64,000 bases of DNA from Caballeronia insecticola (lineage in GTDB: Bacteria; Pseudomonadota; Gammaproteobacteria; Burkholderiales; Burkholderiaceae), in NCBI RefSeq assembly GCF_000402035.1, contig NC_021287.1, positions 310,001 through 374,000 of the forward strand. The letters are read 5' to 3'. Positions 55,171-64,000 of this stretch are shown here, in pieces. The translations under genes were made by a program, and so were the position numbers. Each line of letters begins with the position of its first letter. Positions within the stretch are counted from its first letter, which is position 1. The notes beneath the pieces were generated by a model. That model was not told where the DNA came from and ran no database searches. It saw only the letters and a program-made list of their open reading frames with translations.

Positions 55171-56849
55171 GGTTTGTCTCCCGATTTACCGCGCAGCAGC
55201 GATTCCGGATGGCGTTCCAGATAGTCCGCGAGCGCATTGAGCGATTGAAGCGTGCGCGTGAGTTCCTGCATCGCCTGACGCGTGTCCGATTGAATCGGCG
55301 AGTCCGATTGCAGCGTCGACTGCGCCTGGTTGAAGGTCTTCTTCGCCTCCGTGAGCGTGTCGCGCATCTCGGGGATGACTTCCTTGTCGAGCCTGTCGAA
55401 CAGCGCGTTGGCGTTCTTGAGCGAGCCGTTCAGGTTCGCGCCGATCTGGTCGAACGGAATCTTGTCGATCTTGCGCGCGATATCGGCGATCTGCAGTTGC
55501 AGCTCGTCGAGCGTGTTCGGAACCGTGGGCAGCTCGATCGGATCGGTGCTCGCCGTGACGGTTGCAGGCGGCGCTTTCGGGAAGAAGTCGAGCGCCACAT
55601 ACAACTGGCTCGTCAGCAGGTTGCCGGTGCGCAACTGGCCGCGCAAGCCGCGCTTCACGAGCAGTTGCAGCATGTCCTGACTCGCCGACGTGCCTTGCTC
55701 CGGCAACGCCTGTTTCGCGCGCCTGCCCAGGCGATCGGGATAGAGATCGATCGTGACCGGCATCATGAACGCATGCGACTTCGAGTCGTATCGCACGCCG
55801 ATGCCCGTGACCTGACCCAGCACGATGCCGCGGAAATCGACCGGCGCGCCGACCGACAGACCGCGCAGCGACTGATTGAAGTTCATCACGACGTGCACCG
55901 CCTGACCGTCCGGGTCGCGCATCGCGTCGGCCTGATCGGAGGCGAGCCGGAACGTCGCGTTGTTCTGCGCCTGCGGGCCGGACTGCTGGTTCGGCGGCGT
56001 CTGGAACGCGATGCCGCCCAGCACGACCGTAGCCAGCGATTGCGTGTTCAGCGTGAAGCCGCTCGAATCGAGCCGCAGATCGACGCCGCTCGCGTGCCAC
56101 CAGCGCGAATTGGTGCCGATGTACTGATCGTACGGCGCGGTGACGAACACTTGCAGCGTGACGCCGGTGCCGTCCTTGTCGAGCGAGAACGCGACGACCT
56201 GCCCGACCTGCACGCGCCGGTAATAGACCGGCGAGCCGATGTCGAGCGAGCCGAGCGATTCGCCGTGCAGCGTGAAAGTGTGGCCCTTCTGGTCGCCGGT
56301 GACCGCGGGTGGCGTCTCCAGCCCGACGAAGTAGGTCTGATCGTCGGTCGATTTACCGGCATCGACGCCGATGTACGCGCCCGACAGCAACGTCGAGAGC
56401 CCGGTCACGCCGCTTGCCGCCACGCGCGGACGCACGACCCAGAAGCGCGTGTCTTTCACGGCGAAATCGGTGGCTTCCTTGGTGAGCAGCACGTCGACGA
56501 GCACGCGCGAATGGTCCTTCGACAGCGTGATGGTCTTGACCGTGCCGATATCGACGTCCTTGAACTTCACCTTGGTCTTGCCTGGCTCGAGCCCTTCGGC
56601 GCTGACGAAGCTGATCGTGACGGTCGGTCCCCGGCTCGACACGGTCTTGACGACGAGAATCACGCCGATCAGCGCCGCGACGAGCGGAATGACCCAGACG
56701 AGCGACGGCAGCCAGCGGCTGCGCGGCTCGATTGTCGGCTCGGGCAGATTCGGCGGCAGGCCGCCGCCCTGGCGTCCGTCGCCGCCGGTGTTGGCAGGGA
56801 CGGGCGGTGCTGGCTGCTTCGGGTCGTTCGGACCTCGGGCGTCAGTCAT
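55167..56849 (-). CDS. pqiB: MCE-domain lipid-transport protein PqiB
   Basis: 560 residues. One membrane helix near the N-terminus (about 48-68) is followed by three MCE/MlaD domains (about 75-170, 185-290, 325-430) and a long coiled coil (about 455-545). This architecture forms a hexameric periplasmic tube with a needle spanning to the outer membrane, carrying lipids. It overlaps its neighbours on both sides by a few bases in the order pqiA-pqiA-pqiB-pqiC. Confidence 0.93.
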   Translation of the reverse strand: MTDARGPNDPKQPAPPVPANTGGDGRQGGGLPPNLPEPTIEPRSRWLPSLVWVIPLVAALIGVILVVKTVSSRGPTVTISFVSAEGLEPGKTKVKFKDVDIGTVKTITLSKDHSRVLVDVLLTKEATDFAVKDTRFWVVRPRVAASGVTGLSTLLSGAYIGVDAGKSTDDQTYFVGLETPPAVTGDQKGHTFTLHGESLGSLDIGSPVYYRRVQVGQVVAFSLDKDGTGVTLQVFVTAPYDQYIGTNSRWWHASGVDLRLDSSGFTLNTQSLATVVLGGIAFQTPPNQQSGPQAQNNATFRLASDQADAMRDPDGQAVHVVMNFNQSLRGLSVGAPVDFRGIVLGQVTGIGVRYDSKSHAFMMPVTIDLYPDRLGRRAKQALPEQGTSASQDMLQLLVKRGLRGQLRTGNLLTSQLYVALDFFPKAPPATVTASTDPIELPTVPNTLDELQLQIADIARKIDKIPFDQIGANLNGSLKNANALFDRLDKEVIPEMRDTLTEAKKTFNQAQSTLQSDSPIQSDTRQAMQELTRTLQSLNALADYLERHPESLLRGKSGDKP

Positions 56850-57525
56850 ATTTCTTTCCTGATGGTTCGATGTTGTCCCACATGAGGCGCGGGTCGAATT
56901 GCATGGAAGCGATCATCGTCAGCACGACGACACACGCGAACGCGAGCGCGCCCGGCCCCGGTGTGATGACGGCGAGCGACTTGAAGCGCACGAGCGCGAT
57001 CGTGAGCGTGATCACGAAGACATCGAGCATCGACCAGCGGCCGATGCCCTCGACGATGCGAAACAGCGTCGTGCGCTGACGCGGACGCCAGACCGAGCGC
57101 CGCTGCACGCTGATGACAAGAAAGCCGAGCGTCACGAGCTTGAGCATCGGCACGAGAATGCTGGCGATGAAAATCACCGCCGCGAGCGGATAGTCGCCGT
57201 CGTTCCAGAAGAGCGCGACGCCGCTCAGAATGGTGTCGTCCTCGGAGCCGAGAATCGACGATGTGTGCATGATCGGAAACAGATTCGCCGGGATATAGAG
57301 AATCGCCGCGCTGATGAGCAGCGCCCACGTGCGCGCGATGCTGTCCGGATGACGCCGGTGCACGACCGCGTCGCAGCGCGTGCAGCGCTGTCTCTCGATG
57401 GTGCGCGCGAGCGGCTGCACGAGTCCGCACGCATGACACGCGACGACGTTCGCGCGCGACGCCGTCGTGTAATGCGCCTCGGGCGCAGGTTCGACGGGTT
57501 CGACCGATTCGACGGGTTCGCTCAC
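56842..57525 (-). CDS. pqiA: PqiA-like membrane protein, second copy
   Basis: 227 residues from GTG 57525, whose GTGA overlaps the stop of the first pqiA-like gene. A zinc-ribbon-like start (CHACGLVQPL and CTRCDAVVHR) precedes four membrane helices (about 80-215). E. coli PqiA is a single protein with two such halves; here they are separate coupled genes. Confidence 0.88.
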   Translation of the reverse strand: MSEPVESVEPVEPAPEAHYTTASRANVVACHACGLVQPLARTIERQRCTRCDAVVHRRHPDSIARTWALLISAAILYIPANLFPIMHTSSILGSEDDTILSGVALFWNDGDYPLAAVIFIASILVPMLKLVTLGFLVISVQRRSVWRPRQRTTLFRIVEGIGRWSMLDVFVITLTIALVRFKSLAVITPGPGALAFACVVVLTMIASMQFDPRLMWDNIEPSGKKYD

Positions 57526-58199
57526 GATTTCTGCCTCGCGTCGGTTGGGATGGGCTTGGCGGCGCCGCGTCGCGTCGGTTCGCGCGGCCCGAGCCGGCTT
57601 GCGATGTCCCACAGCGCGCGCGGATCGAAGCTCATGACGACCGCGAACATCAGCGTCAGCGCGCCGAAAGCGAAGAGCGCCGCTTCGGGAATCACGCGCG
57701 CGATGCTGACCATCTTCACGAGCGTGACGAGCACGCCGAGCATGAACACTTCGATCATGCCCCACGGCCGCACGAACTGGATCATGCGCAAGAGCCCGTT
57801 GAAGCCCGCCGGAACGTAGCCCGCGCGCAGCGGCAGCAGCACGTAGAGCAGCGCGATCAGCTCGCACAGCGGGAACAGGATCGTCGAGCAGAAGACGAGC
57901 ACGGCCATGACTTCCATCTGCTCGTTCCACAACGCGACGATCGCGCCGATGAGCGTGGTCTCCGACGTGAGCCCGTTGGCGTCCAGCTCGACGATAGGAA
58001 AGCCCTGCGCAATGACGAACGTGACCAGCGCGGCCAGCGTCATCGCACAAATTTTGTCGAGGTTCGATGAAATGCTTCGATAGAGCAGCGACCCGCAGCG
58101 CGGACATTTCGCCGACGTGCGGTGAGGCAACTCACGTTTTTTGAACAGCGCGTCGCATTCGTGACACGCGATCAGATCGTCCGGTTCGTTCGCGTTCAT
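57522..58199 (-). CDS. pqiA: PqiA-like membrane protein, first copy
   Basis: 225 residues from ATG 58199. The N-terminal zinc-ribbon (CHECDALFKK and CPRCGSLLYR) is followed by four membrane helices (about 50-205). It is the first gene of the leftward pqiA-pqiA-pqiB-pqiC-like operon, which supports envelope integrity by moving lipids between membranes. The stop overlaps the start of the second copy. Confidence 0.88.
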   Translation of the reverse strand: MNANEPDDLIACHECDALFKKRELPHRTSAKCPRCGSLLYRSISSNLDKICAMTLAALVTFVIAQGFPIVELDANGLTSETTLIGAIVALWNEQMEVMAVLVFCSTILFPLCELIALLYVLLPLRAGYVPAGFNGLLRMIQFVRPWGMIEVFMLGVLVTLVKMVSIARVIPEAALFAFGALTLMFAVVMSFDPRALWDIASRLGPREPTRRGAAKPIPTDARQKS

Positions 58200-58657
58200 G
58201 GTCGAAGCCCGAGTGGTGTCGAGCGGAGGTGTCGGGCGCCGCGAGGACCGGCTCCGACGGAGCATAGCAAGCGCCGGGCCAGCGCAAATGGAATCAGCAT
58301 GGTATCAAATGGCGATTATTTGGCGGATCGGGCGTGCCGCGTGACGGACGGCGGAATGAAACCGCGCTGCCGCCCGTTAATACCGTGACGTACCTTGCGG
58401 CTGGAATCGCGCGCGGTCTGTTCCGCTTCGTCGCGCATGCATCGACCGTTGCATGCGTGGAATAGTTCGTTGCACGGAAGGCATGCCAGTCGGCCCGACG
58501 GACCGCAAAGCCCCGCCGCGTCTGGCTCGCCGCGCGTACGGATGGAGTTGTCGAGCGCGCTGGCAAGAAACCGGCGTTGAGGTAGCATGGCGCCCTTGAA
58601 TACTCGTCGTTCTTCGACGACGGGCCGAAAGACATCGAAACCTTGAGTGAAAGCACT
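58200..58657. other. Divergent intergenic region, pqi operon / cytochrome b561
   Basis: 458 bases. Reading frames on both strands (for example 58294-58677 minus) lack family features and run into the neighbouring genes, so they are treated as chance. It must hold both promoters; none was clear enough to call. Confidence 0.5.
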
Positions 58658-59227
58658 ATGGAAAGCAGCGCACGCATCGCGACGGCCGCGCCGGAGCAAA
58701 GCTATAGCGCCACGGCGATCGGTCTGCACTGGCTGATCGCGTTGTTGATCGTGTGCGGTTTCTACCTCGGCTGGATCATGACCGACATTCCGGGCATCAC
58801 GCCGACCAAGCTCAAGTATTTCTCGTGGCACAAGTGGATCGGCGTGACGGTGTTCGCGCTCGCCGTGCTGCGCCTGCTGTGGCGCGCCACCCATCGCGCG
58901 CCCGCGATGCCCGGCGACATGCCGCGCTGGCAGCAGGGCGCGGCGCATCTCACGCACTTTCTGCTGTACGCGCTGATGCTCGTGATTCCCGCATCGGGCT
59001 ATCTGTACAGTTCGGCGGCGGGCCTGCAGGTCGTCTATCTCGGCGTGCTGCCGTTGCCGACGATCATTGGACCGGACAAGGCGTTGAAGGCCACATTGCG
59101 CATCGTGCATATCGCGCTGAACTATACGCTGCTGTTTTTCGTCGTCATGCATGTGCTCGCTGCGCTGAAGCACCATTTCGTCGATAGAGACGGTTTGCTC
59201 GGCCGTATGCTGCCGTTTCTTCGTTGA
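58658..59227 (+). CDS. Cytochrome b561
   Basis: 189 residues from ATG 58658 (a TTG five codons upstream is the alternative). Four membrane helices are visible (about 15-33, 50-68, 88-108, 145-165) with heme-ligand histidines (AIGLHWLIA, SWHKWIGV and VVMHVLAALKHH). Di-heme proteins of this group pass electrons between quinol and partners such as superoxide. It precedes two yceI genes, as in E. coli, where yceJ (cytochrome b561) and yceI are paired. Confidence 0.9.
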   Translation: MESSARIATAAPEQSYSATAIGLHWLIALLIVCGFYLGWIMTDIPGITPTKLKYFSWHKWIGVTVFALAVLRLLWRATHRAPAMPGDMPRWQQGAAHLTHFLLYALMLVIPASGYLYSSAAGLQVVYLGVLPLPTIIGPDKALKATLRIVHIALNYTLLFFVVMHVLAALKHHFVDRDGLLGRMLPFLR

Positions 59228-59355
59228 GCGCATTGGCTCGTTGCGATTGTTTCCTCGCCGTTGGCCGAGCGTTTCGCGGCGGCTGATTGTTCTCGCGTTC
59301 TTTTGATTTCCAATACTGGTTTGCTGATTTGAACCGCGTTTTGAATAGGGCACAC

Positions 59356-59913
59356 ATGAAAGTGAAACTCAATCGTTGGATGCTGGCCACGGCGGCGTCG
59401 CTTGCGCTGGTTGCGGCGGCGCATGCGCAGGTGGACATGAGCAAGAGCTCGGTGGTCGCCACATCGAAACAGATGAACGTGCCCACCGACGGCAAGTTCA
59501 ACAAGTTCACCGCGCAGATCGCGTTCGATCCGGCGAAGCCCGCGGCGGGCACGGCGAACATCACGATCGACACCGGCAGCTACGACTTAGGCGACGACGA
59601 ATACAACAAGCAAGTGCGCGGCGCGGAATGGTTCGATGCGGGCAAGTTCCCGACCGCCACGTTCGTCTCCAGCGCGATCGCGCCGGCCGGCGCCAACAAA
59701 TACAACGTGACCGGCAAGATCACGATCAAGGGCAAGTCGCAGACCGTGACGGTACCGGTGACGGTCACGCAACAGGGCGCGACCGAAACCTTCGACGGCG
59801 CGTTGCCGATCAAGCGCACCCAGTTCGATGTCGGAACGGGTGAGTGGAAGGATACGTCGATCGTCGCGGACGACGTCGTCATCAAGTTTCATATCGTCGC
59901 CGCCAAAAAATAA
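59356..59913 (+). CDS. YceI family periplasmic protein, first copy
   Basis: 185 residues from ATG 59356. The signal peptide (MKVKLNRWMLATAASLALVA...AHA) is followed by a YceI lipocalin-like barrel that binds isoprenoid lipids in known structures. Conserved pieces are KFNKFTAQIAFDP, IDTGSYDLGDDEYNKQVRG and WFDAGKFPTATFVSS. It diverges more from the family mean than the second copy. Confidence 0.88.
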   Translation: MKVKLNRWMLATAASLALVAAAHAQVDMSKSSVVATSKQMNVPTDGKFNKFTAQIAFDPAKPAAGTANITIDTGSYDLGDDEYNKQVRGAEWFDAGKFPTATFVSSAIAPAGANKYNVTGKITIKGKSQTVTVPVTVTQQGATETFDGALPIKRTQFDVGTGEWKDTSIVADDVVIKFHIVAAKK

Positions 59914-59955
59914 GCGGCGCTTTACGCGAATTCATCAATCTCACAGGAGAAGAAC

Positions 59956-60546
59956 TTGAAGAAACTTTCGATCATCGCTGCGGGCGCGCTCGCGCTCGGC
60001 ATGTCTTTCGGCACCTCGGTGAATGCATTCGCCGCCGACACGTACAAGCTCGACCCGAACCACACGTATCCGAGCTTCGAGGCCGACCACTTCGGCGGCG
60101 TGTCGACGTGGCGCGGCAAGTTCAACAAGAGCAGCGGCGAAGTCGTGCTCGATCGTGCGGCCAAGACCGGCACGGTGAACGTGACGATCGACATCACGTC
60201 GATCGACACCGGTAACGACAAGCTCAACGAGCATCTGCAGAAGGACGAATTCTTCGATGCCGCCAAGTTCCCGACCGCGCAATACAAGGGCACGTCGATC
60301 AAGTTCGACGGCGACACGCCGAGCGAAGTAGTCGGCACGCTGACGATGCACGGCGTGACCAAGCCGCTCAATCTGAAGATCGAGCACTTCAAGTGCTTCG
60401 TGAACCCGATGATGAAGAAGGAAGTGTGCGGCGTGGAAGCAACCACCACGTTCGACCGCGGCGACTTCGGCATGGATTACGGCAAGGCGTATGGGTTCAG
60501 CCTGAAGACGGTGCTGCATATTCAGGCTGAAGGCGTGAAGCAGTAA
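59956..60546 (+). CDS. YceI family periplasmic protein, second copy
   Basis: 196 residues with a TTG start preceded by a strong AGGAGA ribosome site. The signal peptide (cleavage near residue 27, after NAFA) leads to a complete YceI barrel: [36 protein letters not shown] and [13 protein letters not shown]. 42 bp after the first copy, so the b561 gene and both yceI genes probably form one unit. Confidence 0.93.
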   Translation: MKKLSIIAAGALALGMSFGTSVNAFAADTYKLDPNHTYPSFEADHFGGVSTWRGKFNKSSGEVVLDRAAKTGTVNVTIDITSIDTGNDKLNEHLQKDEFFDAAKFPTAQYKGTSIKFDGDTPSEVVGTLTMHGVTKPLNLKIEHFKCFVNPMMKKEVCGVEATTTFDRGDFGMDYGKAYGFSLKTVLHIQAEGVKQ

Positions 60547-60562
60547 GTCTGGTGTTTCAAAG

Positions 60563-60598
60563 CAAAGCGGCCGGTCTGTGAGGACCGGCCGCTTTTTT
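60563..60598. terminator. Strong terminator after the second yceI, also facing secF
   Basis: AAGCGGCCGGTC and GACCGGCCGCTT form a 12-bp perfect stem with a six-base loop and a T6 tract. The left side is A-rich, so it may also stop leftward transcription from secF. Confidence 0.92.
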
Positions 60599-60622
60599 AT
60601 GGCTTACGGGAATGCGTGACGC

Positions 60623-61573
60623 TCAAACCTGCGCGCCCGCATTCGGATCGTTCGGATCGAACTTGTCCTTCTTGTCTTTCACGAGATCTTCGCGCTTCAC
60701 GCCGAACCACATGGCGAGCGCCGCCGCGACGAACACGGACGAGTAAATACCGAACAAGATACCCACCGTCAGCGCCAGCGCGAAGTAGTGCAGCGTCGGA
60801 CCGCCGAAGAAGAACATCGACAGCACCATCATTTCCGTACAGCCGTGCGTGATGATGGTTCGCGACATCGTGCTCGTAATAGCGTGGTCGATCACTTCGA
60901 TCACGGACATCTTGCGCTGCTTGCGGAAGGTTTCACGAATCCGGTCGAAGATAACCACCGACTCGTTCACCGAATAGCCGAGCACCGCGAGAATTGCCGC
61001 GAGCACGGAGAGCGAGAACTCCCACTGGAAGAACGCGAAGAAGCCGAGAATGATCACCACGTCGTGCAGATTCGCGATCACGCCCGCGACCGCGTACTTC
61101 CACTCGAAGCGGAACGACAGATAGATCACGATGCCGACCACCACGCACGCCAGCGCGAGCAGACCGTTCGTCACGAGTTCCTTGCCCACCTGCGGCCCGA
61201 CGAACTCGACGCGCTGCAGGCTCACCTGCGGATTGTCGGCCTTGAGCGCGGTCATGACCTGATCGCTCTGCTGCGCCGACGTCAGCCCTTGCTTGAGCGG
61301 CAGGCGAATCAGCACGTCGCGCGACGTGCCGAAGTTCTGCACCTGCGCATCGCCATAGCCGAGCTTCGCCATGGTCGTGCGCACGGGTTCGGGCGATACA
61401 GCTTGCGGATACTGCACCTCGACGACCGTCCCGCCGGTGAATTCCACCGACAGATGCAGCCCTTTGTGCACGAGGAAAAATACGGCCGCGAGGAACGTCA
61501 CGAACGAAATCACGTTGAAAATCAACGCGCGTTCCATGAACGGGATGTCGCGACGAATACGGAAGAATTCCAT
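60623..61573 (-). CDS. secF: Protein translocase subunit SecF
   Basis: 316 residues. Six membrane helices with a periplasmic domain (about 35-135). Typical pieces are FTGGTVVEVQYP, GYSVNESVVIFDRIRE and TTIITHGCTE-like SRTIITHGCTEMM. With SecD it uses the proton gradient to help pull proteins out of SecYEG. 26 bp after secD. Confidence 0.96.
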   Translation of the reverse strand: MEFFRIRRDIPFMERALIFNVISFVTFLAAVFFLVHKGLHLSVEFTGGTVVEVQYPQAVSPEPVRTTMAKLGYGDAQVQNFGTSRDVLIRLPLKQGLTSAQQSDQVMTALKADNPQVSLQRVEFVGPQVGKELVTNGLLALACVVVGIVIYLSFRFEWKYAVAGVIANLHDVVIILGFFAFFQWEFSLSVLAAILAVLGYSVNESVVIFDRIRETFRKQRKMSVIEVIDHAITSTMSRTIITHGCTEMMVLSMFFFGGPTLHYFALALTVGILFGIYSSVFVAAALAMWFGVKREDLVKDKKDKFDPNDPNAGAQV

Positions 61574-61599
61574 TTGCGTTTATCTCCGGCTCAGCGGTC

Positions 61600-63666
61600 T
61601 CAGCGGGACTGGCCCGGTTTCTGTTGATCGACGCCCGGGCCCGAGCGGCGGCGCACCGTCGGCTTGCCGTCGCGCGCGGGCGTCTGCGCGGCTGCGCGCG
61701 GCGCGGCCACGGCCGTCTTGGTCTTGCCCTTCGCCGTCTTCACGATTTCGTCGACAGGCGATTCGTCGCCGCGCTGCGCCGCGAGATAGGCCGCCGCAGC
61801 CGCTTCGGAATCGGTGCCTTCGGGGCGCCAGACCTGACCAATGGCCAGCGTCTTCAGCTTCTTCTTGCCGCCGTACCAGAGGTTCACGAGGCCGCGCGAG
61901 AAGAACACCGCCGAGAACATCGACGTCAGAATGCCGATACAGTGCACGACCGCGAAGCCGCGCACCGGACCCGAGCCGAACGCGAGCAGCGCGAGACCGG
62001 CGATGAGCGTGGTGACGTTCGAGTCGAGAATGGTCGCCCACGCGTGCTTGAAGCCTTCTTGAATCGCGGTCTGCGGCGGCGCGCCGTTACGCAGTTCCTC
62101 GCGGATACGCTCGTTGATCAGCACGTTCGCGTCGATCGCCATACCGAGTGCGAGCGCAATAGCCGCGATGCCCGGCAAGGTCAACGTGGCCTGCAGCAGC
62201 GACAGGATCGCGACCAGCAGGAGCAGGTTGACCGACAGCGAGAGCATCGAGAACACGCCGAACAGCAGGTAGTACGCGATCATGAAGATGGCGATCGCGG
62301 CGAAACCGTACTGCACCGAATCGAAGCCCTTCTTGATGTTGTCCGCGCCGAGGCTCGGGCCGACCGTGCGTTCTTCGATGATGTCCATCGGCGCTGCCAG
62401 CGAACCCGCGCGCAACAGGAGCGCGAGATCGGCGGCGGCCTGCGGCGTCGGTTGGCCGGTAATCTGGAAGCGGTCGCCCAGTTCCGACTGGATGGTCGCC
62501 ACCGTCAGCACTTCGCCCTTGCCCTTTTCGAACAGGACCATCGCCATCGGTTTGCCGATGTTGTCGCGCGACACGGCGGACACCGCGCGGCCGCCGGCCG
62601 AATCGAGACGGATGTTCACCGACGGACGCTGATGGTCGTCGAAGCCCGCCGATGCGTCGATAATGCGGTCGCCCGTGAAGATCACCTGTTTGCGCAGCAG
62701 TACCGTGCGGTCGTTCTGCTTGAACGCTTCGTCGCCGGGCGGCACCGCTTCGTTCGGGCCGATGTAGGTGTTGACCGGATCGGCCAGGCGCGCTTCGAGC
62801 GTAGCCGTGCGGCCGATGATGTCCTTCGCCTTCGCCGTGTCCTGCACGCCCGGCAGTTCAACCACGATACGGTCCGAGCCCTGCTGCTGGATCACCGGCT
62901 CCGCGACGCCCAGTTCGTTCACGCGGTTATGCAGCGTCGTGATGTTCTGCTTGAGCGCGCCGTCTTCCACGCTGCGCTGCGTTGCCGCCGAGAAGGTGCC
63001 GACCACCTGATAGCCGTCGCTGCCCTGACGCGTCGACCATTGCAGTTCGGCGACGCCCGTGGAGAGCAGCGTGCGGGCGTTGTCCGCCGCGGCCTGATCC
63101 GAGAAACTCACCACCACCGATTGCCCGACGCGATTCACGCCGCCGTCACGGATATTGCGGTCGCGCAGGTAGGTGCGCGCGTCGGCGGCGTCGGAGTCGA
63201 GCTTCTTGTTGAGCGCGCCGGCCATGTCCACTTGCAGCAGGAAGTGGACGCCGCCGCGCAGGTCGAGACCGAGGTACATCGGCAGCGCATGCAGCGCCGT
63301 CAGCCAGCGCGGCGAGGCGCTCTGCAGATTCAGCGCGACGATGTATTGCGGATCGCTCGGATCGGTATTGAGCGACTTGCTCAGCAGATCCTTCACGCGC
63401 AATTGCGTGTCGGTGTCGGCGAGGCGCACGCGGATATTCGCGTTCAGTTGCGAATTGTCGAAGGTGACTTCGTCGGCCTTGACGTTGTTCGCGGCGAGCG
63501 CGCTCTCGACGTTTGCGAGCGTCGTCGAATCGAGCTTGACGGTCGCCTTGCCGCTCGACACCTGAACGGCCGGCGCCTCGCCGAAGAAATTGGGTAGCGT
63601 GTACACGAGGCCGATGACGAGCGCCACCAGCATCACGACATACTTCCAGAGGGGATAACGATTCAT
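61600..63666 (-). CDS. secD: Protein translocase subunit SecD
   Basis: 688 residues. The N-terminal helix (YPLWKYVVMLVALVIGLVYT) is followed by the large periplasmic domain (P1, about 35-440) and five helices with the RND-type GMAIDANVLINERIREEL motif. It is longer than the E. coli protein (about 615). The extra length is a C-terminal cytoplasmic tail (about 620-688), alanine-rich and basic. Confidence 0.96.
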   Translation of the reverse strand: MNRYPLWKYVVMLVALVIGLVYTLPNFFGEAPAVQVSSGKATVKLDSTTLANVESALAANNVKADEVTFDNSQLNANIRVRLADTDTQLRVKDLLSKSLNTDPSDPQYIVALNLQSASPRWLTALHALPMYLGLDLRGGVHFLLQVDMAGALNKKLDSDAADARTYLRDRNIRDGGVNRVGQSVVVSFSDQAAADNARTLLSTGVAELQWSTRQGSDGYQVVGTFSAATQRSVEDGALKQNITTLHNRVNELGVAEPVIQQQGSDRIVVELPGVQDTAKAKDIIGRTATLEARLADPVNTYIGPNEAVPPGDEAFKQNDRTVLLRKQVIFTGDRIIDASAGFDDHQRPSVNIRLDSAGGRAVSAVSRDNIGKPMAMVLFEKGKGEVLTVATIQSELGDRFQITGQPTPQAAADLALLLRAGSLAAPMDIIEERTVGPSLGADNIKKGFDSVQYGFAAIAIFMIAYYLLFGVFSMLSLSVNLLLLVAILSLLQATLTLPGIAAIALALGMAIDANVLINERIREELRNGAPPQTAIQEGFKHAWATILDSNVTTLIAGLALLAFGSGPVRGFAVVHCIGILTSMFSAVFFSRGLVNLWYGGKKKLKTLAIGQVWRPEGTDSEAAAAAYLAAQRGDESPVDEIVKTAKGKTKTAVAAPRAAAQTPARDGKPTVRRRSGPGVDQQKPGQSR

Positions 63667-63803
63667 GAGGATGGCCGACCGTAAAGTTGGCTTCGGGGGA
63701 GAGGGCGTCCGGCGTTATGCGCGACGAGGTGTCGATGGATTCGGACAGCTCGGTGGGCGAGGCCGCGCCGGACGCGAGAGAACATGTGGCCTGAACGTGG
63801 TCC

Positions 63804-64000
63804 TTACAGCGACTTGATCGTGCCCTTCGGGAGAATGGTCGTCACGGAAGCCTTCTGCACGGTGATTTCCGTGCCTTCGGCGATTTCCACGCCCACGTAC
63901 GCTTCCGACACCTTCGTAACCTTGCCGACGATACCGCCGTTCGTCACCACTTCGTCGCCCTTGGCCATGGCGGAGAGCATGTTGCGATGCTCCTTCTGAC
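63804..64000 (-). CDS. yajC: Preprotein translocase accessory protein YajC, C-terminal part
   Basis: The frame runs off the right edge; 65 codons are visible, ending at TAA 63804-63806. The sequence (GDEVVTNGGIVGKVTKV and VQKASVTTILPKGTIKSL) is the cytoplasmic domain of YajC, which joins SecDF. It is 137 bp upstream of secD in the conserved order yajC-secD-secF. Confidence 0.93.
   Translation of the reverse strand, partial: QKEHRNMLSAMAKGDEVVTNGGIVGKVTKVSEAYVGVEIAEGTEITVQKASVTTILPKGTIKSL

Noticed and set aside
58294..58677. 127-codon minus-strand gene between pqiA and cytochrome b561
   Set aside because: The sequence has no family features, overlaps the b561 start and has no start signals.
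61624..63597. 657-codon plus-strand frame opposite secD
   Set aside because: Antisense to secD, with Arg/His-rich shadow composition and no recognisable domain.

Overview
The window is high-G+C DNA from a member of the Burkholderiaceae (Betaproteobacteria). The best fit is the Burkholderia / Paraburkholderia / Caballeronia group. This rests on the protein sequences, the gene neighbourhoods (dusB-fis-purH-ruvCAB, tyrS-dtd, rplM-rpsI-erpA, gltIJKL, yajC-secD-secF, a three-gene pntA1-pntA2-pntB) and a bacterial class A RNase P RNA. Genes are dense, and most are chromosomal housekeeping functions. No tRNA, rRNA, insertion sequence or CRISPR array was seen.

Layout. 1-2.8 kb: fatty-acid beta-oxidation genes (end of a FadN-like protein, a thiolase and a crotonase-fold isomerase/hydratase). 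2.9-12 kb: fdhD, a nitrate-reductase-associated protein, a large PAS/LOV-like/GGDEF/EAL cyclic-di-GMP enzyme, a YciA-type thioesterase, an Atm1-like ABC exporter, a small membrane protein and an NNP-family nitrate/nitrite transporter. 12.2-18.1 kb: a LysR regulator, glutamate dehydrogenase and a glutamate/aspartate ABC importer (gltIJKL). 18.1-21.6 kb: a class II glutamine amidotransferase, pyrC, a DUF3025 gene and rnpB. 21.6-27.4 kb: an OsmC-family gene, a candidate small RNA, rplM-rpsI, erpA, anmK, tyrS and dtd.

27.4-36.8 kb is the accessory part: a partial type VI secretion (T6SS) cluster between dtd and ruvB. tssC, hcp, tssJ, tssE, tssF, tssG and tssA look intact. tssB and tagJ survive only as C-terminal fragments. 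A 1.4-kb insert of visibly lower G+C between tssE and tssF carries a frameshifted M23-peptidase effector gene and a small gene that may be its immunity partner. tssK, tssL, tssM, tssH/clpV and vgrG are absent here, so the locus is either decaying or depends on another cluster.

36.8-51.6 kb: ruvB, ruvA, ruvC, purH, fis and dusB (all leftward), then ubiH, pepP, an rRNA methyltransferase, the transhydrogenase genes, a Nudix hydrolase and mnmA. 51.6-53.6 kb: a TetR regulator and a secreted esterase that share an inverted-repeat operator. 53.6-64 kb: a glutathione S-transferase, a pqiA-pqiA-pqiB-pqiC-like envelope lipid-transport operon, cytochrome b561, two YceI proteins, and secF, secD and the end of yajC.

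The most interesting items are: (i) a roughly 60-nt candidate small RNA before rplM, with its own promoter and terminator and a hairpin whose loop is an anti-Shine-Dalgarno sequence; (ii) the T6SS remnants and broken effector module; (iii) a LOV-like domain with the photoactive cysteine in a GGDEF-EAL enzyme; and (iv) an operator placed exactly between the -35 and -10 boxes of the tetR promoter and repeated before the esterase.
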